A stretch of DNA of 64,000 bases, from positions 496,001-560,000 of the forward strand of contig NZ_JAALLT010000002.1 in assembly GCF_011059145.1 (NCBI RefSeq), read 5' to 3'. Positions 36,242 to 44,752 of the stretch are shown here, in pieces. Position numbers and translations under genes: made by a program. Positions within the stretch are counted from its first letter, which is position 1, and each line of letters opens with the position of its first letter. The notes under the pieces are model-generated. The model was not told the DNA's origin. It did not search any database and saw only the letters and a list, made by a program, of their open reading frames with translations. This DNA comes from Halalkalibaculum roseum (GTDB taxonomy: Bacteria > Bacteroidota > Rhodothermia > Balneolales > Balneolaceae).

Positions 36242-37243
36242 CTCAGCAGCTTCAACTTTCTCGGGCACATGTTCCTTCTTGGCATTTTTGAAAGCCTCTC
36301 GAGGAGTAAGTCCCAGAATCTCAAACATGCGCTTGTCTTCTTCAAGCTCATTGTTTTCGGTTGTCAGCAGCTTCTCTCCGGTAAAGATAGAGTTGGCACC
36401 CGCCATAAAGCAATGTGCCTGCTCTTCCATACTCATGTTTACACGTCCGGCTGACAGGCGAACCATGGAATCGGGCATGGTGATACGGGCTGTGGCAATC
36501 ATACGTGCCATATCATACCAGGGAACTTTGGGCTGGTTTTCCATAGGGGTGCCTTCCACAGCAATCAGTGCATTGATGGGCACCGATTCGGGATGTTGTG
36601 GCATGGTAGATAGGTTGTGAATCAGTTCAATGCGATCTTCGTCCGTTTCGCCCATACCGACAATGCCACCACAGCAAACACTTATGTTATTATTGCGGAC
36701 CGTCTCCAAAGTTTCCAGCCGGTCTTCATAGCTTCTGGTTGAAATGATGCGATTATAGAAATCTTCGCTGGTATCGAGATTGTGATTGTAGGCGTACAAG
36801 CCGGCTTCTTTCAATTTGGCAGCCTGTTCGTCGGTCAGCATACCCAAGGTGCAGCAGACTTCCATATCCATGTCGGTTATCTCACGCACCATATCCAATA
36901 CCTTGTCAAAATCTTTCGTCTTGCGTGCATTTCGCCAGGCAGCTCCCATGCAAAATCGTGTGCTGCCGGCTTCCTTGGCTTTTTGTGCCGCACCCAGGAT
37001 CTCCTCGGAGTCAAGCATTTTTCCTGGCTCAACATCGGTGTTGTAGCGGGCTGATTGAGGACAGTAGGCACAGTCTTCGGGACATCCGCCGGTTTTTATA
37101 GATAGCAAAGTACAGACCTGAACTTCGCCGGTATCATGATGTTCGCGGTGCACGGTTGCAGCCCGGTAGATAAGATCCATCAAAGGGGAGTGGTACAGGT
37201 CGGAAATTTCTTCTTTAGTCCAGTCGGTTCTGAGCTCTGCCAT
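36239..37243 (-). CDS. bioB: Biotin synthase
   Basis: 334 residues from the ATG at 37243 (MAELRTDWTKEEI, the usual start); an upstream TTG would add nine residues. Radical SAM cluster motif GGCPEDCAYCPQS (CxxxCxxC) plus CCTLGMLTDEQAAKLKEAGLYAYNHNLDTSEDFY and the VPINALIAVEGTP and RLSAGRVNMS blocks identify BioB. It inserts sulfur into dethiobiotin. It is separated from the bioF-bioA run and convergent with nothing; its stop lies in a heptamer repeat. Confidence 0.97.
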   Translation of the reverse strand: MAELRTDWTKEEISDLYHSPLMDLIYRAATVHREHHDTGEVQVCTLLSIKTGGCPEDCAYCPQSARYNTDVEPGKMLDSEEILGAAQKAKEAGSTRFCMGAAWRNARKTKDFDKVLDMVREITDMDMEVCCTLGMLTDEQAAKLKEAGLYAYNHNLDTSEDFYNRIISTRSYEDRLETLETVRNNNISVCCGGIVGMGETDEDRIELIHNLSTMPQHPESVPINALIAVEGTPMENQPKVPWYDMARMIATARITMPDSMVRLSAGRVNMSMEEQAHCFMAGANSIFTGEKLLTTENNELEEDKRMFEILGLTPREAFKNAKKEHVPEKVEAAE

Positions 37244-37639
37244 AAGAGTAGGTATGTTTGCTTGTATCAAATTTTAAAAGTCATCCCAAAAGTAATAGTG
37301 AAGAGGCGTAAATCCCAATATGATTTTTTGTAAGGAGTAAGGAGTAATAAATGAAAAGGCAGAAGATGGCATCCAGAATAAATTCAAGAATGTAAGTAGT
37401 GCATGGATTCAAAATGTACTTTTGAAAGAATTTGGGAACTGTAAAGCAAAATCATCAGCTTGTTCCAGCATCCAGCATCCAGCATCCAGCATCCAGCATC
37501 CAGCATCCAGCATCCAGCATCCAATCTCTAACTTCCAGCTTCCGGCATTTCCTGTTAGGGAGCAATCAAAAATTTTCTATATTCTGTTTACAAGGTCCTA
37601 CAGTGCCAACAACTATTTAAATCATAGATCTCTGTTTGA
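37244..37639. other. 396-bp gap between bioB and an esterase gene
   Basis: Should contain both divergent promoters. It holds two GTAAGGA heptamers (37330-37343) and the CCAGCAT array at 37465-37520. No BirA-like palindrome and no gene were recognised; the short frame reading SSIQHPA is only the array translated. Confidence 0.55.
37465..37520. repeat. CCAGCAT heptamer array, 8 units
   Basis: Eight exact, uninterrupted copies of CCAGCAT, preceded by TGTT. An identical motif with the same TGTT flank recurs at 40751. Seven-base units cannot be coding in a fixed frame. Confidence 0.95.
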
Positions 37640-38347
37640 ATGTCAGAAGTTTTGTCTACCGGTAAAAGTTCATTTAAGATTGAGGTACCCTATAAGCTGA
37701 TCGAGACGGGTGAAAAAGGGAAGAAACCGCTGATAGTTTACCTGCATGGCTTCAATCAAAACATCAAATATTTCAGGCAAAAGGTGGAAGCCCTGACTGA
37801 TCTCCGGGCCTATCATCTCTTTATTCAGGCACCCTATCCCATATATGATCGAGAACATAAAAGAAAAGTACCGGAATGGGGACGGGCCTGGTATTTGTAT
37901 GACGGAGATCAGCAACAGTTTATCAAATCACTGGAACTGGCTTCCGAGTTTGTTCAGGAGGTCATTGACAATATCCTAAATCACATTGATGTAAACCGGC
38001 TGGCTATGGTAGGTTATTCCATGGGCGGATATCTCGCCGGATATTTTGCCTTGTCACGTTGGAAGCATGTCAATGATCTGGTAGTCATCGGGGGAAGAAT
38101 TAAAACGGAGGTATTTGAACAGAAAGCAGGTAATTACGACCATATGAATGTTCTGGCTCTTCACGGTTCCAAAGACGAAAGCGTGAAAAGCGAACCCCAG
38201 CAAAATTCTGCTGAAGAGTTGAAAAATATGGGTGCAAAAGTCACCTTTAAAGAGCTGGATGAAGGCCATAAATTGAACAATGCTTATATTACAGAGACGA
38301 AAGAATGGATGAAATCTTTAGGGTATAAAGAAGGATCGGATATTTAA
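37640..38347 (+). CDS. Alpha/beta hydrolase, phospholipase/carboxylesterase type
   Basis: 235 residues. IVYLHGFNQN oxyanion segment, nucleophile in MVGYSMGGYLAGYFAL (GxSxG), acid in VLALHGSKDESV and His in DEGHKLNN complete the triad. The overall arrangement matches predicted esterases of the Abhydrolase_2/YpfH group. No signal peptide, so cytosolic. Substrate unknown. Confidence 0.8.
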   Translation: MSEVLSTGKSSFKIEVPYKLIETGEKGKKPLIVYLHGFNQNIKYFRQKVEALTDLRAYHLFIQAPYPIYDREHKRKVPEWGRAWYLYDGDQQQFIKSLELASEFVQEVIDNILNHIDVNRLAMVGYSMGGYLAGYFALSRWKHVNDLVVIGGRIKTEVFEQKAGNYDHMNVLALHGSKDESVKSEPQQNSAEELKNMGAKVTFKELDEGHKLNNAYITETKEWMKSLGYKEGSDI

Positions 38348-38458
38348 TTATGAATAGTTTCTTTTACTTTGGCATGTTAATAGTGATATGTTTATAATCT
38401 ATTGATTTTAGTAAAAGTGTGTTAATCAAGATACAGTATAACTTAACCATAGCAGGCA

Positions 38459-39136
38459 ATGGATGTATTAGTCATAGAAGACGATCAATCAGTACGGGTA
38501 CTTGTACGGGCGGTGTTGGAGAAGAATGGAAATTCGGTGGCCCAGGCCGACAATGCTGCTGAGGGACAGGAACTTGCATTCAATAATGAGTATGATATAA
38601 TTATTCTGGATCTCGGTTTGCCGGATGGAAACGGCTATGACATCTGTAAGAACATACGGGATCAGGACATTACCACACCGGTGCTAATTCTTTCAGCCGA
38701 ACAGGAAACCGATGTCAAAGTCAAGTGTTTGAAGGTCGGGGCTGATGACTATCTCACTAAGCCATTCAATCCTGAAGAGCTTATGGCCAGGGTAGAGGCA
38801 ATAACCCGCAGAAGCACGGATGCTTCCGGTGAACAGGTTCTGAATTGCGGAGAGCTGCAGGTCAAGCTGCTGGAGCGTGAATTCTATGTCGATGGTACTG
38901 AGGTAGATCTTACCAACAACGAATTCAACTTGCTGGTATATCTACTCAAAAATAAGAACCGCATCATCAGCCAGGAAGAGATTGCCGAAAAGGTATGGGA
39001 CATCCACTTTGATACCCAAACAAACTATATCAACGTATATATCAGCTACCTGCGCAAGAAAATCCGCGATCATACGGAAAACGATTATATTGAGACCGTA
39101 CGAAAGAAAGGATTCGTTCTGCGCTGCGAAGACTGA
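38459..39136 (+). CDS. OmpR-family response regulator (orphan)
   Basis: 225 residues. Receiver domain 1-115 with acidic pair Glu7-Asp8-Asp9, phosphoacceptor Asp51 in ILDLGLPDG and Lys in LTKPF. Winged-helix effector domain about 125-222 (VDLTNNEFNLLVYLLKNKNRIISQEEI...NYINVYISYLRKKIRD). No histidine kinase adjoins it, so the partner is elsewhere. Confidence 0.94.
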   Translation: MDVLVIEDDQSVRVLVRAVLEKNGNSVAQADNAAEGQELAFNNEYDIIILDLGLPDGNGYDICKNIRDQDITTPVLILSAEQETDVKVKCLKVGADDYLTKPFNPEELMARVEAITRRSTDASGEQVLNCGELQVKLLEREFYVDGTEVDLTNNEFNLLVYLLKNKNRIISQEEIAEKVWDIHFDTQTNYINVYISYLRKKIRDHTENDYIETVRKKGFVLRCED

Positions 39137-39154
39137 TCTAATATAGTTTGATTC

Positions 39155-39595
39155 TTATCCGGGATAGGAACCGCCGGAGATATAATCTCTTAGGTTGTGA
39201 ATCTCTACCTTTTGCTTGGTTATCACGGCTTTTACTAAATCACCGATGGAGATAACGCCAACGACCTTCCCATTTTCTACAACCGGCAGGTGACGGAATT
39301 TTCGATCCGTCATGAGGGCCATACAGGTATCTACAGTATCTGTTGGCTGTACGGTATACAGGTCGGAGGTCATGATTTCTCTGACAGCAGTCGTTTTTGA
39401 TCGGCGACCTTTTAGAATTACCTTATTGCGATAATCCCGCTCTGTAATAATGCCTTTTAGTTTTTCACCTTCCATAACCAGCAGGGCACCTATGTCTTTA
39501 TCCGCCATTTTCTTTATAGCATCGTATACGGTATCTTCCGGTTCGATATCAAAGACTTTGGTTCCCTTTTCATTTAGGATATTTCGTATCAGCAT
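39155..39595 (-). CDS. Two-CBS-domain protein
   Basis: 146 residues made of two CBS motifs: IEPEDTVYDAIKKMADKDIGALLVM...GIITERDY and VQPTDTVDTCMALMTDRKFRHLPVVENGKVVGVISIGDLV. CBS pairs bind adenine nucleotides and regulate other proteins. A purine-rich stretch (GGGGGG on the minus strand) precedes the ATG. Convergent with the response regulator. Confidence 0.9.
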   Translation of the reverse strand: MLIRNILNEKGTKVFDIEPEDTVYDAIKKMADKDIGALLVMEGEKLKGIITERDYRNKVILKGRRSKTTAVREIMTSDLYTVQPTDTVDTCMALMTDRKFRHLPVVENGKVVGVISIGDLVKAVITKQKVEIHNLRDYISGGSYPG

Positions 39596-39682
39596 AAGCC
39601 CCCCTTTTTAGTGAAATGATACATACGAACATATATTATACTATATAACGATAAATAAATCAGAAATAAAACAGCCTGACTC

Positions 39683-40375
39683 ATGGAAATGACGCTTAAA
39701 GAAGAGCTGATAGATTATTTGAGGGATTTTGTCACCGAGGAAAGATGGGATACCCTCAATGGAGTCCTTAGTGAGCGTACCCGGCATATTACGGTGGTTC
39801 TGGAGGATATTTATCAATCACATAACGCAAGTGCCGTATTGAGAAGCTGTGACTGTTTTGGCATACAGGATGTCTATATCATTGAAAATGACCATGATTT
39901 TAGCCTCAGCAAAGGAGTGACCATCGGTTCTGACCGGTGGCTAAGTTTGCATAAATATCGTGCAGAGGGGAGAGATAATACGCTGAACTGTTTTGAAGAC
40001 CTTCGGAATCAGGGCTACCGTATTATAGCAACCACGCCACATGAAGAAGACGTCACGATCGATCAACTTCCGGTAGATTCCAAAACGGCTCTCGTTTTTG
40101 GAGCAGAACTGCCGGGATTATCAGAACGGGCAAAACAGAATGCCGACGGCTTTGTTAAAATACCTATTTACGGTTTTAGTGAAAGTTATAATGTATCGGT
40201 AAGTGCTGCACTTTGCCTATATGAGCTCACCAAAAGGATGCGTCAAAACGAGGATCCTGATTACTGGCAACTTAACGAAAAAGAAAAGACCGACTTGAGA
40301 CTCGACTGGCTGGAAAAGTCTATCAGAGCTTCTGAACAGCTGAAGCAGAAGTTTTTGAAGGAACGTGAAAGTTAA
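39683..40375 (+). CDS. trmH: tRNA (guanosine-2'-O-)-methyltransferase TrmH
   Basis: 230 residues, SPOUT fold. Motif 1 NASAVLRSCDCFGIQDVYIIE, motif 2 VFGAELPGLS and motif 3 KIPIYGFSESYNVSVSAALCLYE are all intact. The long charged C-terminal helix is typical of TrmH, which methylates G18 of tRNA. Trinucleotide GAAGGGA-type repeats begin right after its stop. Confidence 0.9.
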   Translation: MEMTLKEELIDYLRDFVTEERWDTLNGVLSERTRHITVVLEDIYQSHNASAVLRSCDCFGIQDVYIIENDHDFSLSKGVTIGSDRWLSLHKYRAEGRDNTLNCFEDLRNQGYRIIATTPHEEDVTIDQLPVDSKTALVFGAELPGLSERAKQNADGFVKIPIYGFSESYNVSVSAALCLYELTKRMRQNEDPDYWQLNEKEKTDLRLDWLEKSIRASEQLKQKFLKERES

Positions 40376-40411
40376 GAAGGGAGAAGGGAGAAGGACAGTT
40401 AGCAGTGTTTC
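40376..40411. repeat. GAAGGGA heptamers after trmH stop
   Basis: The stop at 40373-40375 is followed at once by A plus two exact GAAGGGA units and a third ending GAAGGAC, continuing into CAGTTAGCAGTG-type sequence. Same period as the bioB and peptidase arrays, different motif. Confidence 0.7.
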
Positions 40412-40453
40412 AAGTTATCAGATATCAGTTAATATGAGTCAGGGGAACTGGCA

Positions 40454-40587
40454 CGGTTCAGAGCGGAGCGAGAGCTGCCTGCGCCGCTACAGGGTGGACG
40501 ACAAAGGCTATTTGATTTTTTAATTCATCTCATCACTTATCTCATCGATCGCTCTGCGGTCAATGTTGAACCGGACGCTCCACGTCC
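40454..40587. repeat. GC-rich imperfect inverted repeat, possible small element
   Basis: CGGTTCA (40454-40460) pairs with TGAACCG (40567-40573), and AGAGCG (40460-40465) with CGCTCT (40550-40555). A local GGACG/CGTCC hairpin (40573-40577 with 40583-40587) lies at the right end. No open frame. Could be a structured RNA or MITE remnant. Confidence 0.4.
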
Positions 40588-40750
40588 ATCACTTTTAAAT
40601 TGAATTCAGAGGTGTTTTCAATCCTGACAATAGTAAGCCTACAACGGGAGTAAAACTCCCTTAGAGCCAAAAACTTCAAATTTCAATGTGAGACGTGAAA
40701 CGTAGATGCAGATTTCGGTTTGAATTATTAAAAATAAAAACCATGCTGTT

Positions 40751-40799
40751 CCAGCATCCAGCATCCAGCATCCAGCATCCAGCATCCAGCATCCAGCAT
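40751..40799. repeat. CCAGCAT heptamer array, 7 units
   Basis: Seven exact CCAGCAT copies preceded by TGTT, ending one base before the stop codon of the M28 peptidase (40800-40802). Same unit and flank as the array at 37465. Confidence 0.95.
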
Positions 40800-42188
40800 T
40801 TATCTCGGAAGCGTCTTCTCCGCATCTGCAGCCACATAAGCCATAACCGCCATGGTGGCTATGCACTTGTTGTACTCTTCGGCACTCAGCTTGTCTATAG
40901 TATCAGCAGCCGTGTGATGGTACCAGAAATAGCGCGACCCGTCGACTACGAGTCCCATACCCGGCACGCCTTCTCTCATAATAGGACCAATATCGGCACC
41001 ACCGCCGCCACGGGTGATGTTATTCGATCCGATGGGCTCAAGAAGCTTTCCGATTTCTTTAATCATGGCAAAAGCTTCATCCGAACCGCTGAATCCAAAG
41101 CCTTTGGGCTCAAATACCCCTCCGTCTGACTCCATGGCAAGAATATGATTTTCCAGGGAACCGTTTCCCATAACCATATCGCGGTAAGCATTTCCACCTC
41201 GCAGGCCATTTTCTTCATTGGTCCACATCACAACCCTAATCGTTCGTTTCGGCCTAAGGCCAAGTTCTTTCATAATTCGGAGGGCTTCCCAGGCGGCGAA
41301 GCATCCGCCGGCATCATCCATAACGCCTTGTCCGACATCCCACGAATCAATATGCCCTCCAAAGACAACAATTTCTTCGGGATTTTCTGATCCTTTCATT
41401 TCGGCAATAATATTGCGTGATGTAGCATTGGGAAGGGTTTTGGCGTCCATTTCCAAAAGTATTCGAATGGTTTCACCCCGGTCGCTCATACGATGGATCA
41501 TCGCGGCGTCTTCAAGGGTTATCGCCGCATGTGGGATCTTTTTGACCCCATCTTCATAACGGGATGTACCGGTATGGGGAGTTTGCATGGAATACGGTCC
41601 GACTGATCTGATAAGACTGGCCACAGCACCGACTTTTGCAGCTTCAACGGCTCCGCGAAGCCGGTATTGAACGGTTTGGCCATAGGTCGTGAAAGGAACA
41701 TCATAGAGTACAATTTTCCCTTCCGCCTGATCGGCTTTCTCTTTTAAATCCTCGAAACTGCTCACGACCAGTACCTCGGCTTCAATGCCTTCTTCAGGAG
41801 TGGCTACGCTTCCGCCCAATCCGAGCATGGGTAGATTTTTTTTGCGGGGACTCATAAGTGTTGCTGACTCTTCGCCGCGAACCCAGTATGGCACCTTCAC
41901 ATCCTGAGTGAATACCCGGTCAAAACCGTCTTTCTTCATTTCATTAACAATCCAGTCGATTGAATTCTCAAGGCTCTCGGACCCGCTGAAGCGATGTCCG
42001 AATCGATCAGCGAACTGTGTGAGATATTCAAACTTTTGATTATCCTTCATCGCAGCGTTAATAATCTTTTCTGCATCATCACGATAAGCCTCTATGTCAA
42101 CATGTTCTTGGGCATAGACTGTACTGTTGAAACCGGTAGCGCTAAACAGGAAGAGGAGGGTAAAGCAAATAAGTCTTATAGATTTCAT
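40800..42188 (-). CDS. Secreted M28-family aminopeptidase/carboxypeptidase Q-like
   Basis: 462 residues, signal peptide 1-26 (ends VYAQ). PA-like insert region around 130-250. Zinc ligands and catalytic residues are seen in GGHIDSWDVGQGVMDDAGG, MWTNEENGLRGG (catalytic and ligand Glu), MESDGG and WYHHTAADT. Resembles plasma glutamate carboxypeptidase. The stop sits directly against the CCAGCAT array. Confidence 0.9.
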   Translation of the reverse strand: MKSIRLICFTLLFLFSATGFNSTVYAQEHVDIEAYRDDAEKIINAAMKDNQKFEYLTQFADRFGHRFSGSESLENSIDWIVNEMKKDGFDRVFTQDVKVPYWVRGEESATLMSPRKKNLPMLGLGGSVATPEEGIEAEVLVVSSFEDLKEKADQAEGKIVLYDVPFTTYGQTVQYRLRGAVEAAKVGAVASLIRSVGPYSMQTPHTGTSRYEDGVKKIPHAAITLEDAAMIHRMSDRGETIRILLEMDAKTLPNATSRNIIAEMKGSENPEEIVVFGGHIDSWDVGQGVMDDAGGCFAAWEALRIMKELGLRPKRTIRVVMWTNEENGLRGGNAYRDMVMGNGSLENHILAMESDGGVFEPKGFGFSGSDEAFAMIKEIGKLLEPIGSNNITRGGGGADIGPIMREGVPGMGLVVDGSRYFWYHHTAADTIDKLSAEEYNKCIATMAVMAYVAADAEKTLPR

Positions 42189-42270
42189 GCTTTCTTATAA
42201 TTGATTGGAATGTTCAGTTGAAGAAAAATAAAAATTGATTAAAATGTCTAAGAAAAATTGTACAAAATAA

Positions 42271-42296
42271 AAAAGGCCTGATGAAACAGGCCTTTC
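42271..42296 (-). terminator. Intrinsic terminator after M23 peptidase
   Basis: AAAGGCCTG (42272-42280) pairs with CAGGCCTTT (42287-42295), loop of six. Read on the minus strand the stem is followed by a T-run (TTTTTTATTTTG), so it ends minus-strand transcripts from the M23 peptidase gene, 29 bases after its stop. Confidence 0.9.
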
Positions 42297-42324
42297 GTGT
42301 AAAATATTAAAATCAGCTAAAATA

Positions 42325-43299
42325 TTAATCCAGTGATTTGGTGCTTGTTTCTGCAATTTCTTTGTACATCACAAATTCCTGAGGAGAAGTATCCGCAAAC
42401 AGGTAATTGATGGGATCGATAGCTTTATTGTCTTTGTAAACTTCATAGTGTAGGTGAGGGCCTTCTGCAAGTCCGCTGCTGCCTGAGTAACCAATTACAT
42501 CGCCGCGTTTAACCTTACTGCCGGGTTTGATGCCTTTCCCGAAGGCGGATAGGTGAGCATACCTGGATTCATAGCCGAATCCGTGATCGATAATAACCAG
42601 CTGTCCGTATGTTCCTTTTCTGCGAGCCAGTTTAATAACCCCGTCACCGGTTGCGTAAATCTCATCCCCGACGTTGGCACGGAAATCAAGTCCCTCATGC
42701 ATGCGACGATATCCCAGCATAGGATGAAGCCGCATTCCGTAACCGCTCAGAATGATTCCCTTAGTGGGCTTGATGGCGGGAACGTGCTTCATTTTGCTCT
42801 GATTGTCGTTGTAGTAACTCTTAATCTCATTGAAACTCAGCTTCTGAATATTGATGCTGCGTTCCAGGCTCTCCAGATTTTCTTCGGTCCATTTCAGTAT
42901 TTCAGCAGTCTCCTTGCTGTAAACATCCATATCGGAATAAACATCGGCACCACCGGTACCAGCTTTCCGTTCATCATAGGGGATGGGTTCCATGCCTAAC
43001 ACGGATCGATACATTTCATTATCGGCACGGGCAAGCTGCTTTACTTCGGAATCAAGATTTTTAATGGAAACTTTTGTTTGCTGAAGCTGATCGATGAGGG
43101 CCTGATTTTCAGCTTTTAAAGCTATTTCTGCCGGTGTACCTACTGAAAATGAGAGAATGGAAATACCTACACCAGTTAATACTACACCGCAAAGTATCCA
43201 TACACAGGCTGTATAGATTATTCGCTCCAGAGTATTGTACTCTATTGGAACGAATTCACAGTTGTCCCCGTCGTAGTAAAAATAATTTTTCAAAGCCAT
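42325..43299 (-). CDS. M23-family (LytM) metallopeptidase
   Basis: 324 residues. Cytosolic start, one membrane helix (about 27-52), coiled coil (about 60-95 and 130-165), then the peptidase domain with zinc ligands His201 and Asp205 (MHEGLDF) and His284 in GPHLHYEV (His282 is catalytic). Such proteins are cell-wall endopeptidases or activators of amidases (EnvC/MepM-like). It precedes a terminator and follows hprK by 99 bases. Confidence 0.92.
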   Translation of the reverse strand: MALKNYFYYDGDNCEFVPIEYNTLERIIYTACVWILCGVVLTGVGISILSFSVGTPAEIALKAENQALIDQLQQTKVSIKNLDSEVKQLARADNEMYRSVLGMEPIPYDERKAGTGGADVYSDMDVYSKETAEILKWTEENLESLERSINIQKLSFNEIKSYYNDNQSKMKHVPAIKPTKGIILSGYGMRLHPMLGYRRMHEGLDFRANVGDEIYATGDGVIKLARRKGTYGQLVIIDHGFGYESRYAHLSAFGKGIKPGSKVKRGDVIGYSGSSGLAEGPHLHYEVYKDNKAIDPINYLFADTSPQEFVMYKEIAETSTKSLD

Positions 43300-43398
43300 C
43301 TGTTTTTAGTTACAAGAGAGCGTAGTTGTATAAATGTTACAAATGCGACCTAAAATACTCATAAAATTATCTATTATAAAGTTTAAGTCACGTACAAT

Positions 43399-44427
43399 TT
43401 ATTCTATATCTCCTTCAAAATACTCGACCGCACGAGTCGGAATATTGCCTTCACCTTTCTTGGTGGCAATGGATTTTTTCACCTTTTCCTGGAAGGCTTC
43501 TGCGGCATCATAACCGTAATGGCGCAGCAAATAGTTCATTGCTATAACTTCGGCGATTACGGTGATATTTTTTCCCGGTGTAATTGGCAGGTTGATCAGG
43601 GGAATATCAACACCTAGGACGGATGTCTTATCACGATTTAACCCGGTTCTTTCAATATCCTCTGACTCATCCCAAAGGGAAAGTTCGAGCACGATTTCCA
43701 GGCGCTTCTGGTAGCGAATGGCACGAATACCAAACATCGACATGATGTCAATGATGCCCAAACCGCGAATCTCCATAAAGTGTTTATTCATTTCGGAGGC
43801 TGAGGTCATGAGTACGTTGTGCTTTTTCGTCAGCATCACCACATCGTCGGCCACAAGGCGGTGACCGCGTTCTACTAGGTCAAGTGCCACTTCGCTTTTA
43901 CCGATACCTGACTTACCGGCAATCAAAATGCCGATTCCGTAGACATCAACCATGGAACCGTGAACCATCGTTTGCAGGGCAAACTGGTCTTCCAGAAAAT
44001 CACGAATGAGGGCCATGAATTGAGTGGTCTCCACAGGTGTGCGAAAAACAGGAATACCTTCCTTTTTCGCCATATCCAGCAGATAAACGGGTAGTTTGTT
44101 GCTGTCGGTGAGAAATATGACCGGCAAATTGAATTGGACGATATTAGCAAAAGCCTCTTTTTGTTTCTCCCTGGAAAGGTACTCCAAGTACCTGCTTTCG
44201 GTATTGCCTATGACCTGTATTCTCTGATGGGTAAACAATTCAATATAACCGGCCAATGCCAATCCGGGGCGGTGCAGGTCCGCCTCGGTTACGCTGCGAT
44301 CGTCACAGCAATCTTCGGCAACACAAGCCTCCAGCTCAATGTGAACTTGTTCCTGCACCTTTTCAACAAGATAGCTTACGCTGATCTCTTTTTTCTTGGG
44401 TATCGGCTCGTGATTACCAAAGGGCAT
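43399..44427 (-). CDS. hprK: HPr kinase/phosphorylase
   Basis: 342 residues. Catalytic domain with His156 (VHGSMVDV), Walker A GKSGIGKS at 171-178, LVADDVV, MEIRGLGIIDIMSMFG (HprK signature) and the C-terminal PVTPGKN-like PITPGKN. It phosphorylates Ser46 of HPr. In organisms without a complete sugar PTS it has a regulatory role. It belongs with hpf and xerC (hpf gap 10 bases). No HPr gene is in the window. Confidence 0.93.
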   Translation of the reverse strand: MPFGNHEPIPKKKEISVSYLVEKVQEQVHIELEACVAEDCCDDRSVTEADLHRPGLALAGYIELFTHQRIQVIGNTESRYLEYLSREKQKEAFANIVQFNLPVIFLTDSNKLPVYLLDMAKKEGIPVFRTPVETTQFMALIRDFLEDQFALQTMVHGSMVDVYGIGILIAGKSGIGKSEVALDLVERGHRLVADDVVMLTKKHNVLMTSASEMNKHFMEIRGLGIIDIMSMFGIRAIRYQKRLEIVLELSLWDESEDIERTGLNRDKTSVLGVDIPLINLPITPGKNITVIAEVIAMNYLLRHYGYDAAEAFQEKVKKSIATKKGEGNIPTRAVEYFEGDIE

Positions 44428-44437
44428 AGAGAGGGTA

Positions 44438-44737
44438 TTAGTAGTTGGCTAAATTTTTATCCTTATATTTTTTGAGCTGCCGGCTGACGTTATCAACCAC
44501 GTCATTAATAGCTTTCTCATAACTTGAAGCTTTTTCTTTAGCATTGATAAGCTTCTGGGGTACTTTCACATTCAGTTCGGCTTGTTGGGGATTCTCATCA
44601 TCGGGGACCGGTTGAAGTATGATATCACAGGTAACGATACGATCATAGAACTGGTCCAGCTTTTGTACTGCATCAACAGCATAGGTGTGAAGTTCTTTAC
44701 TTGCATCAAAGTGTCTTGCCGTGAATGTAGTCTTCAT
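44438..44737 (-). CDS. hpf: Ribosome hibernation promoting factor, short form
   Basis: 99 residues, the short HPF/YfiA size. TFTARHFDASKELHTYAVDAVQKLDQFYDRIVTCDI and AELNVKVPQKLINAKEKASSYEKAINDVVDNVSRQLKKYKDK are the family pattern. A purine-rich AGAGGA lies before the ATG. Located between xerC (gap 15) and hprK (gap 10), a plausible growth-state unit. Confidence 0.93.
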   Translation of the reverse strand: MKTTFTARHFDASKELHTYAVDAVQKLDQFYDRIVTCDIILQPVPDDENPQQAELNVKVPQKLINAKEKASSYEKAINDVVDNVSRQLKKYKDKNLANY

Positions 44738-44752
44738 AAGTTTCCTCTTATT

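Larger units (their letters stand above)
40376..40799. other. 424-bp repeat-rich noncoding gap
   Basis: Between two convergent genes. Contents in order: GAAGGGA-type heptamers, a GC-rich imperfect inverted repeat (40454-40587), a GGGAGT/ACTCCC stem near 40647, a GTGAGAC/GTGAAAC pair near 40687, and the CCAGCAT array. Unlike its neighbours it is almost entirely repeats. Confidence 0.6.

Noticed and set aside
37422-37700. Frames reading SSIQHPA or WMLDAGC repeats
   Set aside because: They are the CCAGCAT arrays translated and depend on frame; not proteins.
36186-40799. CRISPR arrays
   Set aside because: Units are 7 bases, adjacent without spacers, and no cas genes are present.
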